From Lactococcus taiwanensis (lineage in GTDB: Bacteria; Bacillota; Bacilli; Lactobacillales; Streptococcaceae), in NCBI RefSeq assembly GCF_014905395.1, contig NZ_BNDT01000003.1, positions 186,001 to 250,000 of the forward strand: a stretch of DNA of 64,000 bases. The letters are read 5' to 3'. The translations under genes were made by a program, and so were the position numbers. Under the pieces are notes generated by a model. That model ran no database searches and was not told the DNA's origin. It was given only the letters and a program-made list of their open reading frames with translations. Positions 21,778 to 29,815 of the stretch are shown piece by piece. Position 1 is the first letter of the stretch. Every line of letters starts with the position of its first letter.

Positions 21778-22716
21778 ATGGAAAAACAAAATAAAAAAAG
21801 TTCGGGAATGTTTGCCGTTTTTGCGGCGCTTGGAGCCAATATACTGGTAGCAATTAGTAAGTTTGTTGGTTACGCCTTATCTGGTTCTGCTGCGATGTTA
21901 AATGAGAGTATTCATTCTGTTGTAGATTGTGGTAACCAAATCTTACTATTGTTTGGGGATCGGCGCTCGAAGCAAAAGAGTTCTAATCTTCACCAATTTG
22001 GTGAAGCACGGGCAAAATATTTCTTTAGTATGATTGTGGCAATGTTCCTCTTTTTTGGTGGGGGAGTTATTGGGGTAATGGAAGCTTATGATAAATTGGT
22101 CCACCCAGCTCATACCGTAGAAAATACAGGGATTGTGATTGCTATCTTGATTGCTGGTATGTTGATTGAGGGGTCTTCTTTACGGATTGCTTTTAAGGAG
22201 ATTGCTGAGTTAAATACTGGGAAATTACCGATTTTTAGATTTTTACATGAGAGTCGGCACAGTGAGATTTTAGTAATTTTTGCTGAGGATTTTTGTGCCA
22301 TCATTGGCTTATTATTGGCACTTTTGGGCACTGTTTTGACTCTTGTGACAGGTAATCCTATGTTTGATGCAATAAGTGGGATGCTGATTGGAATATTATT
22401 GATGGGAGCAGCGATTTTCCTCACGCGCGAATTTTATAGCTTGATTGTTGGTGAACGGGTTACAGATAGTGACCTCACCAAGATTTTAGCCGCTTTTGAG
22501 CGTTCTGATATCGAGCGCGTTATTAACGTCAAAACGGTTCACTTGGGTCCAACAGAAATATTAATTGCTGCCAAAATTGATTTAGTTAATGAATTGGTGA
22601 TACCAGATTATGATGTGGTCAATCAAATTGAAGCTGAAATTCGGAAAAATCTCGCAGATAAAAAGTGTTATATTTATATTGAAATTGATGAATTTGACGA
22701 AAATTATCAACGTTAA
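21778..22716 (+). CDS. Cation diffusion facilitator (CDF) family transporter
   Basis: A 312-residue CDF protein. TM1 begins FAVFAALGANILVAISKFVGY; TM2 carries the metal ligand set SAAMLNESIHSVVDCGNQ; a later span has FAEDFCAIIGLLLALLG with another Asp. The cytoplasmic C-terminal domain (about 220-312) has the ferredoxin-like fold of the family. The N-terminal set includes NES.HS.VD instead of the HxxxD/DxxxD of classical zinc exporters, resembling the SLC30A9-like branch, so the transported metal is uncertain. It has its own promoter (TTATAATAG near 21740). Confidence 0.88.
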   Translation: MEKQNKKSSGMFAVFAALGANILVAISKFVGYALSGSAAMLNESIHSVVDCGNQILLLFGDRRSKQKSSNLHQFGEARAKYFFSMIVAMFLFFGGGVIGVMEAYDKLVHPAHTVENTGIVIAILIAGMLIEGSSLRIAFKEIAELNTGKLPIFRFLHESRHSEILVIFAEDFCAIIGLLLALLGTVLTLVTGNPMFDAISGMLIGILLMGAAIFLTREFYSLIVGERVTDSDLTKILAAFERSDIERVINVKTVHLGPTEILIAAKIDLVNELVIPDYDVVNQIEAEIRKNLADKKCYIYIEIDEFDENYQR

Positions 22717-22720
22717 ACTT

Positions 22721-22738
22721 ACTGACAGAACCGTCAGT
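22721..22738. repeat. ACTGAC-N6-GTCAGT dyad, copy 3 (CDF-psiE gap)
   Basis: ACTGAC-AGAACC-GTCAGT with TT before and TAA after. It starts 5 bases after the CDF stop and has no T run, so a terminator role is doubtful. Confidence 0.85.
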
Positions 22739-22787
22739 TAATAAATGATATAATAAACTTATAAAACAATAAGAAAAGGAGGAAAAA

Positions 22788-23219
22788 GTGAAAGATTATT
22801 TTGAGCATTTTGAATTAAAAATGGTAAAATTATTATCTAAAATTAGTTTTCTCTCACTGATGATTGTGGGCTTAGTGATTGTTTATTTTCTCTTTCGGGA
22901 AGTCTACGCGCTTGTTTTACTGACTTTTCAGCCAGACAGTGGCGGTCATTATTATGATGTCTTAAAGAGTATTCTTTCTTTCTTTATTTTCTTTGAGTTT
23001 CTTACTTTGATTATCACCTCCTTGCGTAATAAAGGACATGTTTCACTTATTTTCTTATTATCTTTAGGAATTACATCCCTTATCCGTCAATTACTCACTT
23101 ATCATGAGCAACTAGGGGGAGTGATTTTGATTGCTGTTGCAATCCTCTTATTGATAATAGGTGTAGTGATATTGAAAAAATTTATCTTTGCTGAAGATAA
23201 AAATGAAGAACATTTTTAA
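22788..23219 (+). CDS. PsiE-like small membrane protein
   Basis: A 143-residue protein starting with GTG behind AAGGAGGAAA. Four spans are separated by short loops, with FLFREVYALVLLTF and a third span followed by TSLRNKGHVSL and GITSLIRQLLTYHE. This resembles the phosphate-starvation-inducible PsiE family, whose biochemical role is unknown. It has a promoter of its own (TGATATAATAAAC near 22750). It is convergent with coaA, and the two genes share a bidirectional hairpin terminator. Confidence 0.75.
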   Translation: MKDYFEHFELKMVKLLSKISFLSLMIVGLVIVYFLFREVYALVLLTFQPDSGGHYYDVLKSILSFFIFFEFLTLIITSLRNKGHVSLIFLLSLGITSLIRQLLTYHEQLGGVILIAVAILLLIIGVVILKKFIFAEDKNEEHF

Positions 23220-23231
23220 TAGATGAGATTA

Positions 23232-23266
23232 AAAAAATTACTGACAGCTCTGTCAGTAATTTTTTA
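23232..23266. terminator. Bidirectional terminator between psiE-like gene and coaA, built on dyad copy 4
   Basis: AAAAATTACTGAC...GTCAGTAATTTTT forms a long stem around ACTGAC-AGCTCT-GTCAGT (23240-23257), with A/T tracts on both sides. This is the clearest case of the dispersed dyad serving as a terminator core. Confidence 0.88.
23240..23257. repeat. ACTGAC-N6-GTCAGT dyad, copy 4
   Basis: ACTGAC-AGCTCT-GTCAGT, flanked by TT and AA, inside the psiE/coaA terminator. Confidence 0.88.
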
Positions 23267-24187
23267 TTAGAATTTTTTGAGATAAATTTTATCAACATAA
23301 TGTTTTTCAGTTTTATGAAGAATGATTTCAGCACGATTTCTCGTTGGTTCGATATACTCCCGAAGATTGACTCTGTTGACACTGGCCCAGGTTTCCTTTG
23401 CCAATTTGACCACTTCATCAGTCGGCATTTTTGTAAATTGATGATAAAAATTAGCTTCATCAGACTTTGCCAATTTTAATAAGCTATCAAAGCGTTCCAG
23501 GTACCACTTTTCAATGAGTTTCTCATCGGCATCTACGTAGATTGAAAAGTCATAAAAATCACTGATATAAAGCATTTGATTTTGAGGATTTTGTAAAACA
23601 TTGATTCCTTCAACAATCAGAATATCTGGCCGATCAATGATTTGAACTTGATCTGGTAGGATGTCGTAAATTTCATGAGAATAGATAGGGAGTTCGCATG
23701 TTTCACCATTTTTCACCCGATATAAAAATTCAATCAGGGCTTCCATATCATAACTTTCTGGGAAACCTTTGCGATCTAAAATACCTTGCGCTTTAAGGTC
23801 GGCAGTCGTTCTCAAAAAACCATCTGTTGTGACAAGTTCAACAGAAAGCTTTGGAAAGGCCCGCGAAAGAAGCAGTTGGACAAGTCGTGCTGTTGTTGAT
23901 TTTCCAACTGCTACTGAGCCAGATATGCCAATGATAAGAGGTGGGGTTTTAACGATTTTTTGAAGAAATAATCCTTTGGAAAAGCTCATATCTTCGCGAT
24001 TTTTTTTGTAAAGACGAAGCAAATGAACAAGCGGTAGATAGACATCTTGCACATCCTGGAGGCTAATCTCATCATTGAGAGAGCGAATAGACTCTAGCTC
24101 TTCATGGGTGAGCGGAGGAATAGAAGTCTTATATAAATTTTGCCACTTTTCACGGCTAATTTCGTCAAAATTAATGAATTCATTCAT
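23267..24187 (-). CDS. coaA: Pantothenate kinase (type I)
   Basis: A 306-residue bacterial type I pantothenate kinase, the first step of coenzyme A synthesis. The P-loop is [16 protein letters not shown] (about residues 91-106). [10 protein letters not shown], the [11 protein letters not shown] segment and IVEGINVLQ follow in family order, ending in a C-terminal [19 protein letters not shown] typical of CoaA. Length is standard. It is a single-gene unit convergent with the PsiE-like gene. Confidence 0.95.
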   Translation of the reverse strand: MNEFINFDEISREKWQNLYKTSIPPLTHEELESIRSLNDEISLQDVQDVYLPLVHLLRLYKKNREDMSFSKGLFLQKIVKTPPLIIGISGSVAVGKSTTARLVQLLLSRAFPKLSVELVTTDGFLRTTADLKAQGILDRKGFPESYDMEALIEFLYRVKNGETCELPIYSHEIYDILPDQVQIIDRPDILIVEGINVLQNPQNQMLYISDFYDFSIYVDADEKLIEKWYLERFDSLLKLAKSDEANFYHQFTKMPTDEVVKLAKETWASVNRVNLREYIEPTRNRAEIILHKTEKHYVDKIYLKKF

Positions 24188-24314
24188 GAGAAATATTTTA
24201 CCATATTTTCTAATAGATAAGGTAAAATAACTTATTTTCTTGTAAGCGGCTTAAGGTAGATGAGCACTTACTGATGGCGCTTCCGTTCGGTCAATGTAAA
24301 GGTTTACTTATATA

Positions 24315-24330
24315 AAGGAGACTTATGTAA
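24315..24330 (+). promoter_or_regulatory. Shine-Dalgarno followed by an ATG-TAA minimal reading frame
   Basis: AAGGAG (24315-24320) is followed, after four bases, by ATG and immediately TAA (24325-24330). It lies 45 bases before the methyltransferase start. Start-stop elements of this type can stall or load ribosomes; function here is only inferred. Confidence 0.35.
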
Positions 24331-24375
24331 AATTTTTCAAGGCGAAAAAGTCGCTTTTATGTTAAAATGAGATTA

Positions 24376-24984
24376 ATGGTAAAAACAAATATGTATTACG
24401 AGGATAATCGTGACCTTTCGCACGATATTCAAAAATTAAATGTCGAGTTATTGGGCCTTCCGATGGTATTTTCTACTGACCGTGGCGTTTTTTCTAAAAG
24501 TGCAATTGATTACGGCTCACGAGTGCTGTTGGAACATTATGACCCTGAACAGGCCGAGAGCCTCTTGGATGTGGGGTGTGGTTATGGGACACTTGGCATC
24601 ACCTTAGCTAAAAAATTTAATCTTGCGGTAACGATGGTGGACGTGAACAGTCGCGCGCTTGATCTCTGTGAAAAAAATGCTGTAGACAATGCAGTAATAC
24701 CAGTAGAGATTAAACGCTCTGACACTTATGAGTCGGTCAGCGACTGTTACGATGCAATTATCTCCAACCCACCGATTAGGGCAGGAAAAGAGGTTGTTCA
24801 TGGTATTCTGAAAGGAGCCTTTGACCATCTCAATCCGCAAGGGCATCTGACGGTCGTCATCCAAAAAAAACAAGGGGCACCATCAGCACAAAAGAAAATG
24901 ACTGAAGTTTTTGGTAACTGTACGCTCCTTGCAAAGGATAAAGGCTATTTTATCTTACGGAGCTATAAGCTTGATCTTGCTTGA
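24376..24984 (+). CDS. Class I SAM-dependent methyltransferase, RsmC-like
   Basis: About 202 residues. It matches the RsmC/RlmG-like methyltransferase fold: SLLDVGCGYGTLGITLAKKF (SAM motif I), VTMVDVNSRALDL, and the catalytic AIISNPPIRAGKEVVH (NPPI is typical of N2-guanine rRNA methyltransferases). It probably acts on 16S rRNA, though this is by family only. The start is uncertain: ATG 24367, 24376 and 24391 are all in frame with no Shine-Dalgarno. A TG-T-TAAAAT extended -10 at 24360-24368 would place the transcript start at about 24376, which suggests a leaderless message. It probably leads the nucleoside salvage operon. Confidence 0.82.
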   Translation: MVKTNMYYEDNRDLSHDIQKLNVELLGLPMVFSTDRGVFSKSAIDYGSRVLLEHYDPEQAESLLDVGCGYGTLGITLAKKFNLAVTMVDVNSRALDLCEKNAVDNAVIPVEIKRSDTYESVSDCYDAIISNPPIRAGKEVVHGILKGAFDHLNPQGHLTVVIQKKQGAPSAQKKMTEVFGNCTLLAKDKGYFILRSYKLDLA

Positions 24985-25002
24985 TTCAAAGAGGAGTTGA
25001 AT

Positions 25003-26295
25003 ATGACATATCGCATGGTAGATCTCATTCAAAAAAAACGTGACGGCGGAATTTTTGATGAAGCTGAAATTAATTGGATGATTGAAAATTACGTTACTGG
25101 AAATGTACCGGATTACCAAATGGCAGCACTGGCTATGGCTATCTATTTTAAGGGAATGACCACGGAAGAAACAGCTGCGCTGACCATGGCTATGGTGCAC
25201 TCTGGCAAAGAATTTGATTTGAGTGCCATCCCTGGTATCAAGGTTGATAAGCATTCTACAGGAGGAGTAGGAGATAAAGTAACTCTTATTTTGGCCCCCT
25301 TGGTGGCTTCTTTTGGAGTTCCCGTCGCTAAAATGTCGGGGCGGGGCCTTGGTCATACTGGCGGCACTTTAGATAAATTAGAGTCTATTCCTGGTTTTAA
25401 ATTTGAAAAGACAGAAGCAGCGTTTATCGAACAAGTTCAAAAGACAGGGATTGCAGTTATTGGTCAATCTGATGAGCTGGTCAAAGCTGACAAGTTACTG
25501 TACGCCTTGCGTGATGTGACAGCTACAGTCGACATCATTCCATTGATTGCTAGTTCTGTAATGTCCAAAAAAATTGCCGCAGGGTCTGATGCCATCTTGT
25601 TGGATGTGACAGTAGGTGATGGTGCTTTTATGAAGACTGTTGAAGATGCCCGTCTTCTCGCGCGTACAATGGTCGATCTTGGGAAGTCAGTCGGACGTGA
25701 AACCGTTGCAGTGATTACCAATATGAGCCAACCTCTAGGCTATGCTGTTGGAAATCGTAACGAAATGACAGAGGCGGTTAAAACCTTGCAAGGTCAAGGT
25801 CCTCAAGCCTTTCGTGAATTTATCGCCGAACTTGCACAAATCATGCTAGAATTAGCGGGGAAAACCCAGTCAATTCCTGAAATCTTGGCACATTTAGATA
25901 ACGGGTTAGCTTATGAAAAATTTGTAGCCATGATTGAAGCACAAGAAGGAGACCCTAGAGCTTATGAAAGCTTGACAGCTCCACTCAAAACGAAGCATCA
26001 GGTTGAAATCAGAGCGACTCAATCGGGCTTTATCCATGAAGAAAAAGCCTTAGGAATCGGTATCGTCGCTATGAAATTAGGTGCGGGTCGTGCAACCAAA
26101 AATGACAAAATTGATTTTGAAGCAGGCGTTACGTTAGCGAAGAAAGTTGGAGATGCTGTCACTGAAGGTGATTTGATTGCTACACTATACTCCAATCAGC
26201 CCATCACAGCTGAGTTGATTTCAGAGTTTAATGACAGTCTTGTCATTAGTGATGAGGAGCACCATCCTAAAGAAATCTTAGAGATTGTGAGATAA
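25003..26295 (+). CDS. pdp: Pyrimidine-nucleoside phosphorylase
   Basis: A 430-residue enzyme that splits uridine, thymidine or deoxyuridine into base and pentose-1-phosphate. The start is ATG 25003 behind GAGGAG; an in-frame TTG six bases earlier is less likely. Motifs: VDKHSTGGVGDKVTLIL (phosphate site), SGRGLGHTGGTLDKLESIPGF, and a C-terminal domain from about 330 with a glycine-rich GAGRATKND. Its length is that of the homodimeric Pdp/DeoA family. A variant of the dispersed dyad (AATGAC-AGTCTT-GTCATT, 26230-26247) lies near the 3' end. Confidence 0.93.
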   Translation: MTYRMVDLIQKKRDGGIFDEAEINWMIENYVTGNVPDYQMAALAMAIYFKGMTTEETAALTMAMVHSGKEFDLSAIPGIKVDKHSTGGVGDKVTLILAPLVASFGVPVAKMSGRGLGHTGGTLDKLESIPGFKFEKTEAAFIEQVQKTGIAVIGQSDELVKADKLLYALRDVTATVDIIPLIASSVMSKKIAAGSDAILLDVTVGDGAFMKTVEDARLLARTMVDLGKSVGRETVAVITNMSQPLGYAVGNRNEMTEAVKTLQGQGPQAFREFIAELAQIMLELAGKTQSIPEILAHLDNGLAYEKFVAMIEAQEGDPRAYESLTAPLKTKHQVEIRATQSGFIHEEKALGIGIVAMKLGAGRATKNDKIDFEAGVTLAKKVGDAVTEGDLIATLYSNQPITAELISEFNDSLVISDEEHHPKEILEIVR

Positions 26296-26484
26296 ATGAA
26301 AAGAGATTTAAAAATTCCAATAGCAATTATTGCTGTGCAGGTTATTTTAGCTGCTCTTGCAGGCGCTTTTACTAAGCTAATCCTTCAAAATACGAGTTGG
26401 CTCCTGCAATTAATCGCTTTTATTATCGTTTTTGTTATCGTTTATAGTCTTGTCGGACTAGTGTATTTAAAAATAAAAAAATAG
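26296..26484 (+). CDS. Small two-span membrane protein, unknown function
   Basis: A 62-residue protein whose ATG directly follows the pdp stop codon with no gap. It has two hydrophobic spans (about 7-29 and 36-58), a basic N-terminus MKRDLK and a basic tail YLKIKK. The start has no clear Shine-Dalgarno of its own, so translation is probably coupled to pdp. It sits inside the pdp-deoC-cdd operon. I recognise no family. Confidence 0.6.
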   Translation: MKRDLKIPIAIIAVQVILAALAGAFTKLILQNTSWLLQLIAFIIVFVIVYSLVGLVYLKIKK

Positions 26485-26497
26485 AAAAGAGTTACAG

Positions 26498-27160
26498 ATG
26501 CAAATTAATAAATATATTGACCATACTATTCTTAAAGCCGATGCCCCAAAATCTAAAGTTCAACAAATAATTGATGAAGCAAAAAAATATGATTTCATGA
26601 GCGTTTGTATTAACCCAACATGGGTAAATTATGCCAGCCAAGAACTTAAAGATACAGACGTTAAAGTATGTACAGTGATTGGTTTTCCTTTAGGTGCTAA
26701 TACTTCTGAAGTCAAAGCTTTTGAAGCTAAAAACGCTATTGAAAATGGTGCTGATGAAATTGACATGGTTATTAATATTGGTGCAGCAAAATCTAAAGAT
26801 TGGGATCTTGTTGAGTCAGATATTGCAGCTGTCAACGCAGTAAAAGGTGATAAACTTCTTAAAGTCATCATTGAAACAAGCCTCTTGACTGACGATGAAA
26901 AGATTAAAGCTTGCCAAATTGCTAAAGCAGTCGGCGCTGATTTTGTCAAAACTTCAACAGGCTTCTCAACAGGTGGTGCGACTGTTCATGATGTAAAATT
27001 AATGCGCCAAACGGTTGGCCCAGATATGGGCGTTAAGGCTTCTGGTGGAGTTCATAATCTTGAAGAAGCAAAAGCAATGATTGATGCTGGTGCAACACGT
27101 CTTGGTGTTTCGGCTGGTGTTGCAATTATGGAAGGTTTGACTTCAAATGACAGCTACTAA
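26498..27160 (+). CDS. deoC: Deoxyribose-phosphate aldolase
   Basis: A 220-residue class I aldolase that converts deoxyribose-5-phosphate to acetaldehyde and glyceraldehyde-3-phosphate. Typical motifs: [61 protein letters not shown], and the Schiff-base lysine in [20 protein letters not shown] with the second lysine in GVKASGGVH. It overlaps cdd by 14 bases. It disposes of the sugar released by Pdp from deoxynucleosides. Confidence 0.95.
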   Translation: MQINKYIDHTILKADAPKSKVQQIIDEAKKYDFMSVCINPTWVNYASQELKDTDVKVCTVIGFPLGANTSEVKAFEAKNAIENGADEIDMVINIGAAKSKDWDLVESDIAAVNAVKGDKLLKVIIETSLLTDDEKIKACQIAKAVGADFVKTSTGFSTGGATVHDVKLMRQTVGPDMGVKASGGVHNLEEAKAMIDAGATRLGVSAGVAIMEGLTSNDSY

Positions 27161-27539
27161 TGAAATGATTGTTGCCGCACGCGAAGCGGCGAGTTTGGCG
27201 TATGTCCCGTACTCTCATTTTCCTGTAGGAGCAGCTTTTCACACGACTGATGGTCAAATTATCACAGGTTGTAATATTGAAAATGCGAGTTTTGGACTTT
27301 CTAACTGTGCTGAACGAACAGCTATTTTTAAAGCTATATCTGAGGGTGTGACAAATTTTGATGCGCTTTACGTGTTTGGGGAAACTGAAGAACCTATCAG
27401 CCCTTGTGGAGCTTGTCGACAAGTCCTTGCAGAATTCTGCCCAGCAGATATGCCAGTTTATTTAATTTCCAAAGAAAATAAAGTTAAGCCTACCACCGTT
27501 GCAGAGCTCTTGCCTTATTCTTTCAAAGAACTAGTTTAG
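27147..27539 (+). CDS. cdd: Cytidine deaminase
   Basis: A 130-residue homotetrameric-type cytidine deaminase. The catalytic zinc motif is NCAERTAIF (Cys and Glu), with the second pair of cysteines in [15 protein letters not shown]. It deaminates cytidine and deoxycytidine to feed Pdp. The start lies within deoC, and the ribosome site would be in the deoC coding region (GGAAGG). A dispersed dyad follows at 27564. Confidence 0.95.
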   Translation: MTATNEMIVAAREAASLAYVPYSHFPVGAAFHTTDGQIITGCNIENASFGLSNCAERTAIFKAISEGVTNFDALYVFGETEEPISPCGACRQVLAEFCPADMPVYLISKENKVKPTTVAELLPYSFKELV

Positions 27540-27563
27540 CAAATAGTGACACGTATAAAATAT

Positions 27564-27581
27564 ACTGACGGGTTCGTCAGT
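27564..27581. repeat. ACTGAC-N6-GTCAGT dyad, copy 5 (after cdd)
   Basis: ACTGAC-GGGTTC-GTCAGT flanked by TAT and ATA, extending the stem to TATACTGAC/GTCAGTATA. A stretch of A follows instead of T, so it would not be a strong forward terminator. Confidence 0.85.
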
Positions 27582-27598
27582 ATATAAAAACTCCGCAT

Positions 27599-27613
27599 AA
27601 GCAAACGCTTACT
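27599..27613. promoter_or_regulatory. Candidate cre box before bmpA
   Basis: AAGCAAACGCTTACT matches the cre consensus WTGNAANCGNWNNCW with one mismatch (A for T at position 2). It lies between cdd and bmpA. Confidence 0.5.
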
Positions 27614-27723
27614 TTTCTGTAGATGAAGCTTCTAACAATCGGATGTCCAGTTATTTTAGAGAAGATGTCTTAGGAATAAAGTTGGAATAGACCAATTTTA
27701 GAGCTTGAAAGGAGGACATAAAA

Positions 27724-27759
27724 ATGGTTGATGGCTATTTCCGAACAATCAAAGAATAG
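27724..27759 (+). CDS. Possible 11-codon short reading frame upstream of bmpA
   Basis: A strong AAGGAGG (27710-27716) is followed by ATG 27724 opening MVDGYFRTIKE and TAG. It ends about 100 bases before the bmpA start. A separate promoter, TTGCAA (27783-27788), 17 bases, TAAAAT (27806-27811), follows it. It may be a leader peptide, a small protein or a relic. Confidence 0.3.
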   Translation: MVDGYFRTIKE

Positions 27760-27782
27760 TCACACAAATTTTTGTATAACGC

Positions 27783-27811
27783 TTGCAAAAAAAATACTTA
27801 TAGCTTAAAAT
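27783..27811 (+). promoter_or_regulatory. bmpA promoter
   Basis: TTGCAA (27783-27788), 17-base spacer, TAAAAT (27806-27811); the bmpA Shine-Dalgarno GGAGG follows at 27843. Confidence 0.7.
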
Positions 27812-27858
27812 AGTCTTAAGCTATGTTTAGCAAACAAAATTCGGAGGAACCTTTTTCC

Positions 27859-28914
27859 ATGAAAAAACGTGTATTTGCAGTTGGTGCTATCGCACTTGCA
27901 TCAGTAACTGTCCTTGCTGGATGTCGTTCACATGACGCCGGAGGATCTTCTTCAAATGACAAAACGGATCTTAAGGTGGCTATGATCACTGATACAGGTG
28001 GGATTAACGACCGTTCATTTAACCAATCTGCTTGGGAAGGCTTACAAGCTTGGGGCAAAGATAACGGCCTTAAAAAAGGAGTGGGTTACAATTATTTCCA
28101 ATCGAACTCAGCCTCAGATTATACTACAAACTTTAACTCAGCTGAGCAACAAGGCTACAAACTTCTCTTTGGGATTGGTTTTTCTCTTCAAGATGCTACA
28201 ACATCAGCCGCCAAGAATAATCCCAAATCAAACTTTGTCATTATTGACTCAGTAATTGAAGGTCAAAAGAACGTAGCATCAGCTCTCTTTGCAGATAATG
28301 AATCTGCATATCTTGCTGGTGTCGCTGCGGCTAAAGCTACTAAAACTGACAAGATTGGTTTTATCGGTGGAATGCAATCTGATGTTATTACACGCTTTGA
28401 AAAAGGTTATGAAGCAGGTGCCAAATCTGTTAAACCTAATATTAAAGTAGATGTTCAGTATGCAGGCTCATTTACAGATGCCGCTAAGGGTAAAACGATT
28501 GCTGCAGCAATGTACGGTGCTGGTGATGATGTGGTTTACCAATGTGCTGGTGGTGTAGGGGTAGGAGCCTTTAGTGAAGCTAAAGCTTTGAATTCAACGA
28601 AAAACGAAGCGGATAAAGTATGGCTTATCGGAGTTGACCAAGATCAAGAATATCTTGGGGATTATACTTCAAAAGACGGTAAAAAATCGAACTTTGTCCT
28701 TGTATCCACGATTAAAGAAGTGGGCAAAGTCGTGCAAGATATCGCTGATAAAACAAAAGATGGTAAATTCCCTGGTGGAGAAACAACCACTTACAATCTT
28801 AAAGATGGCGGTACAGATTTAGCTAAAGATAATGCTTCAGATGACGTTTGGAAAGCTGTAGAAACTGCAAAAGCAGATATTATCTCTGGTAAAATTACTG
28901 TTCCTGCAAAATAA
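27859..28914 (+). CDS. bmpA: BMP-family nucleoside-binding lipoprotein
   Basis: A 351-residue lipoprotein of the BMP/TmpC/Med family, the substrate-binding part of a nucleoside ABC transporter. The start is ATG 27859 (MKKRVFAVGAIALASVTVLAGCRSH) behind GGAGG. The lipobox LAGC makes Cys 22 the probable lipid anchor. Binding-domain motifs: MITDTGGINDRSFNQSAWEG, GIGFSLQDA, NVASALFADNESAYLAGVAAA and KIGFIGGMQS. No ATPase or permease genes (nupABC in L. lactis) follow; a GntR regulator does. The protein therefore presumably works with a transporter encoded elsewhere. Confidence 0.92.
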   Translation: MKKRVFAVGAIALASVTVLAGCRSHDAGGSSSNDKTDLKVAMITDTGGINDRSFNQSAWEGLQAWGKDNGLKKGVGYNYFQSNSASDYTTNFNSAEQQGYKLLFGIGFSLQDATTSAAKNNPKSNFVIIDSVIEGQKNVASALFADNESAYLAGVAAAKATKTDKIGFIGGMQSDVITRFEKGYEAGAKSVKPNIKVDVQYAGSFTDAAKGKTIAAAMYGAGDDVVYQCAGGVGVGAFSEAKALNSTKNEADKVWLIGVDQDQEYLGDYTSKDGKKSNFVLVSTIKEVGKVVQDIADKTKDGKFPGGETTTYNLKDGGTDLAKDNASDDVWKAVETAKADIISGKITVPAK

Positions 28915-28926
28915 TTGAACACGTCG

Positions 28927-28956
28927 AAAAAATCAATTTTAAGATTGGTTTTTTCT
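28927..28956 (+). terminator. Terminator after bmpA
   Basis: AAAAATCAAT and ATTGGTTTTT form a stem with some G-T pairing, followed by TTTTTTC. Confidence 0.65.
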
Positions 28957-29083
28957 TTTAATCTCAAGCAGCGACAAAGCAATAATTTATAATATTTTTT
29001 ATACAAATGTTTAGAACTATGCTATAATAATATAGACAAATAGCAAAGTGGTATAGATGGTTACTTTCTGGTAGGGAGAAGAG

Positions 29084-29791
29084 ATGGCAAGAAAATCAGT
29101 TCCAAATTATATAAAAATACACGATGCGCTCAAGGATGAGGTAGAAAAGGACATTTGGAAGATAGGGCAACGCCTGCCGAGCGAACGGGACTTAGCAGAG
29201 CGTTTCAGTGTGAGCCGAATGACAGCTCGTCAAGCAGTGACAGCTCTTGTGGATGAGGGGATTTTGGACCGTCGTGTCGGTTCTGGAACTTATGTAGCAA
29301 GTCGTCGTGTCCGTGAAAAAATGAGAGGAACCACTTCCTTTACAGAAATCATCACTTCACAGGGAAAAACACCCTCTACAGAAGTTTTGAGCTATATTAA
29401 GACTGCTCCCAACGAAGTAGAGTGTGAAAAACTAAATATAACTAAAAAGGATTCCATTATCAGAATGGAGCGGATTCGTTATGCAGATAACGTACCAATT
29501 TGTTTCGAAGTAGCAAGTATTCCTTTTGATTTAGTAAAGACATTTGATAAAAAGGAAATAACCAGTAATTTCTTTCGCACATTAGAAAAGCATGGCTACG
29601 AGATTGTACGTAGTGAACAAATCATTTCTGCAAAACGAGTGAGTACAGAAGTTGCTGAGTACCTAAAAACACGAGTGGGTTCGGCGATACTCGGATTAAC
29701 ACAAGTTTCTTATTTGGCAGATGGAACAGCATTTGAATATGTTTTGTCTCAGTATGTTGGCGATCGCTTTGAGTTTTATTTAGAAAGATAA
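29084..29791 (+). CDS. GntR/HutC-family regulator with UTRA ligand domain
   Basis: A 235-residue regulator. The winged helix (5-70) has LPSERDLAERFSVSRMTARQAVTALVDEG and GSGTYVASRR. A UTRA domain (about 90-232) has the RMERIRYADNVPICFE pattern and ends FEYVLSQYVGDRFEFYL. Such proteins usually sense a sugar phosphate or amino sugar (NagR/YvoA) and some control nucleoside or sugar genes. It has its own extended -10 promoter (TGCTATAAT near 29020). Placement after bmpA hints at nucleoside control, but there is no direct evidence. Confidence 0.85.
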   Translation: MARKSVPNYIKIHDALKDEVEKDIWKIGQRLPSERDLAERFSVSRMTARQAVTALVDEGILDRRVGSGTYVASRRVREKMRGTTSFTEIITSQGKTPSTEVLSYIKTAPNEVECEKLNITKKDSIIRMERIRYADNVPICFEVASIPFDLVKTFDKKEITSNFFRTLEKHGYEIVRSEQIISAKRVSTEVAEYLKTRVGSAILGLTQVSYLADGTAFEYVLSQYVGDRFEFYLER

Positions 29792-29815
29792 AAAGGACTT
29801 CAAAAGTCCTTTTTT
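29791..29815. terminator. Bidirectional terminator between GntR gene and histidine kinase
   Basis: AAAAGGACTT (29791-29800) pairs with AAGTCCTTTT (29804-29813) with a three-base loop; T runs occur on either strand. Confidence 0.88.

Noticed and set aside
26230-26247. AATGAC-AGTCTT-GTCATT in pdp as a further member of the dyad family
   Set aside because: It keeps the 6-base centre and TGAC/GTCA, but both arms differ from the consensus at the same position, so I list it as a variant and did not count it.
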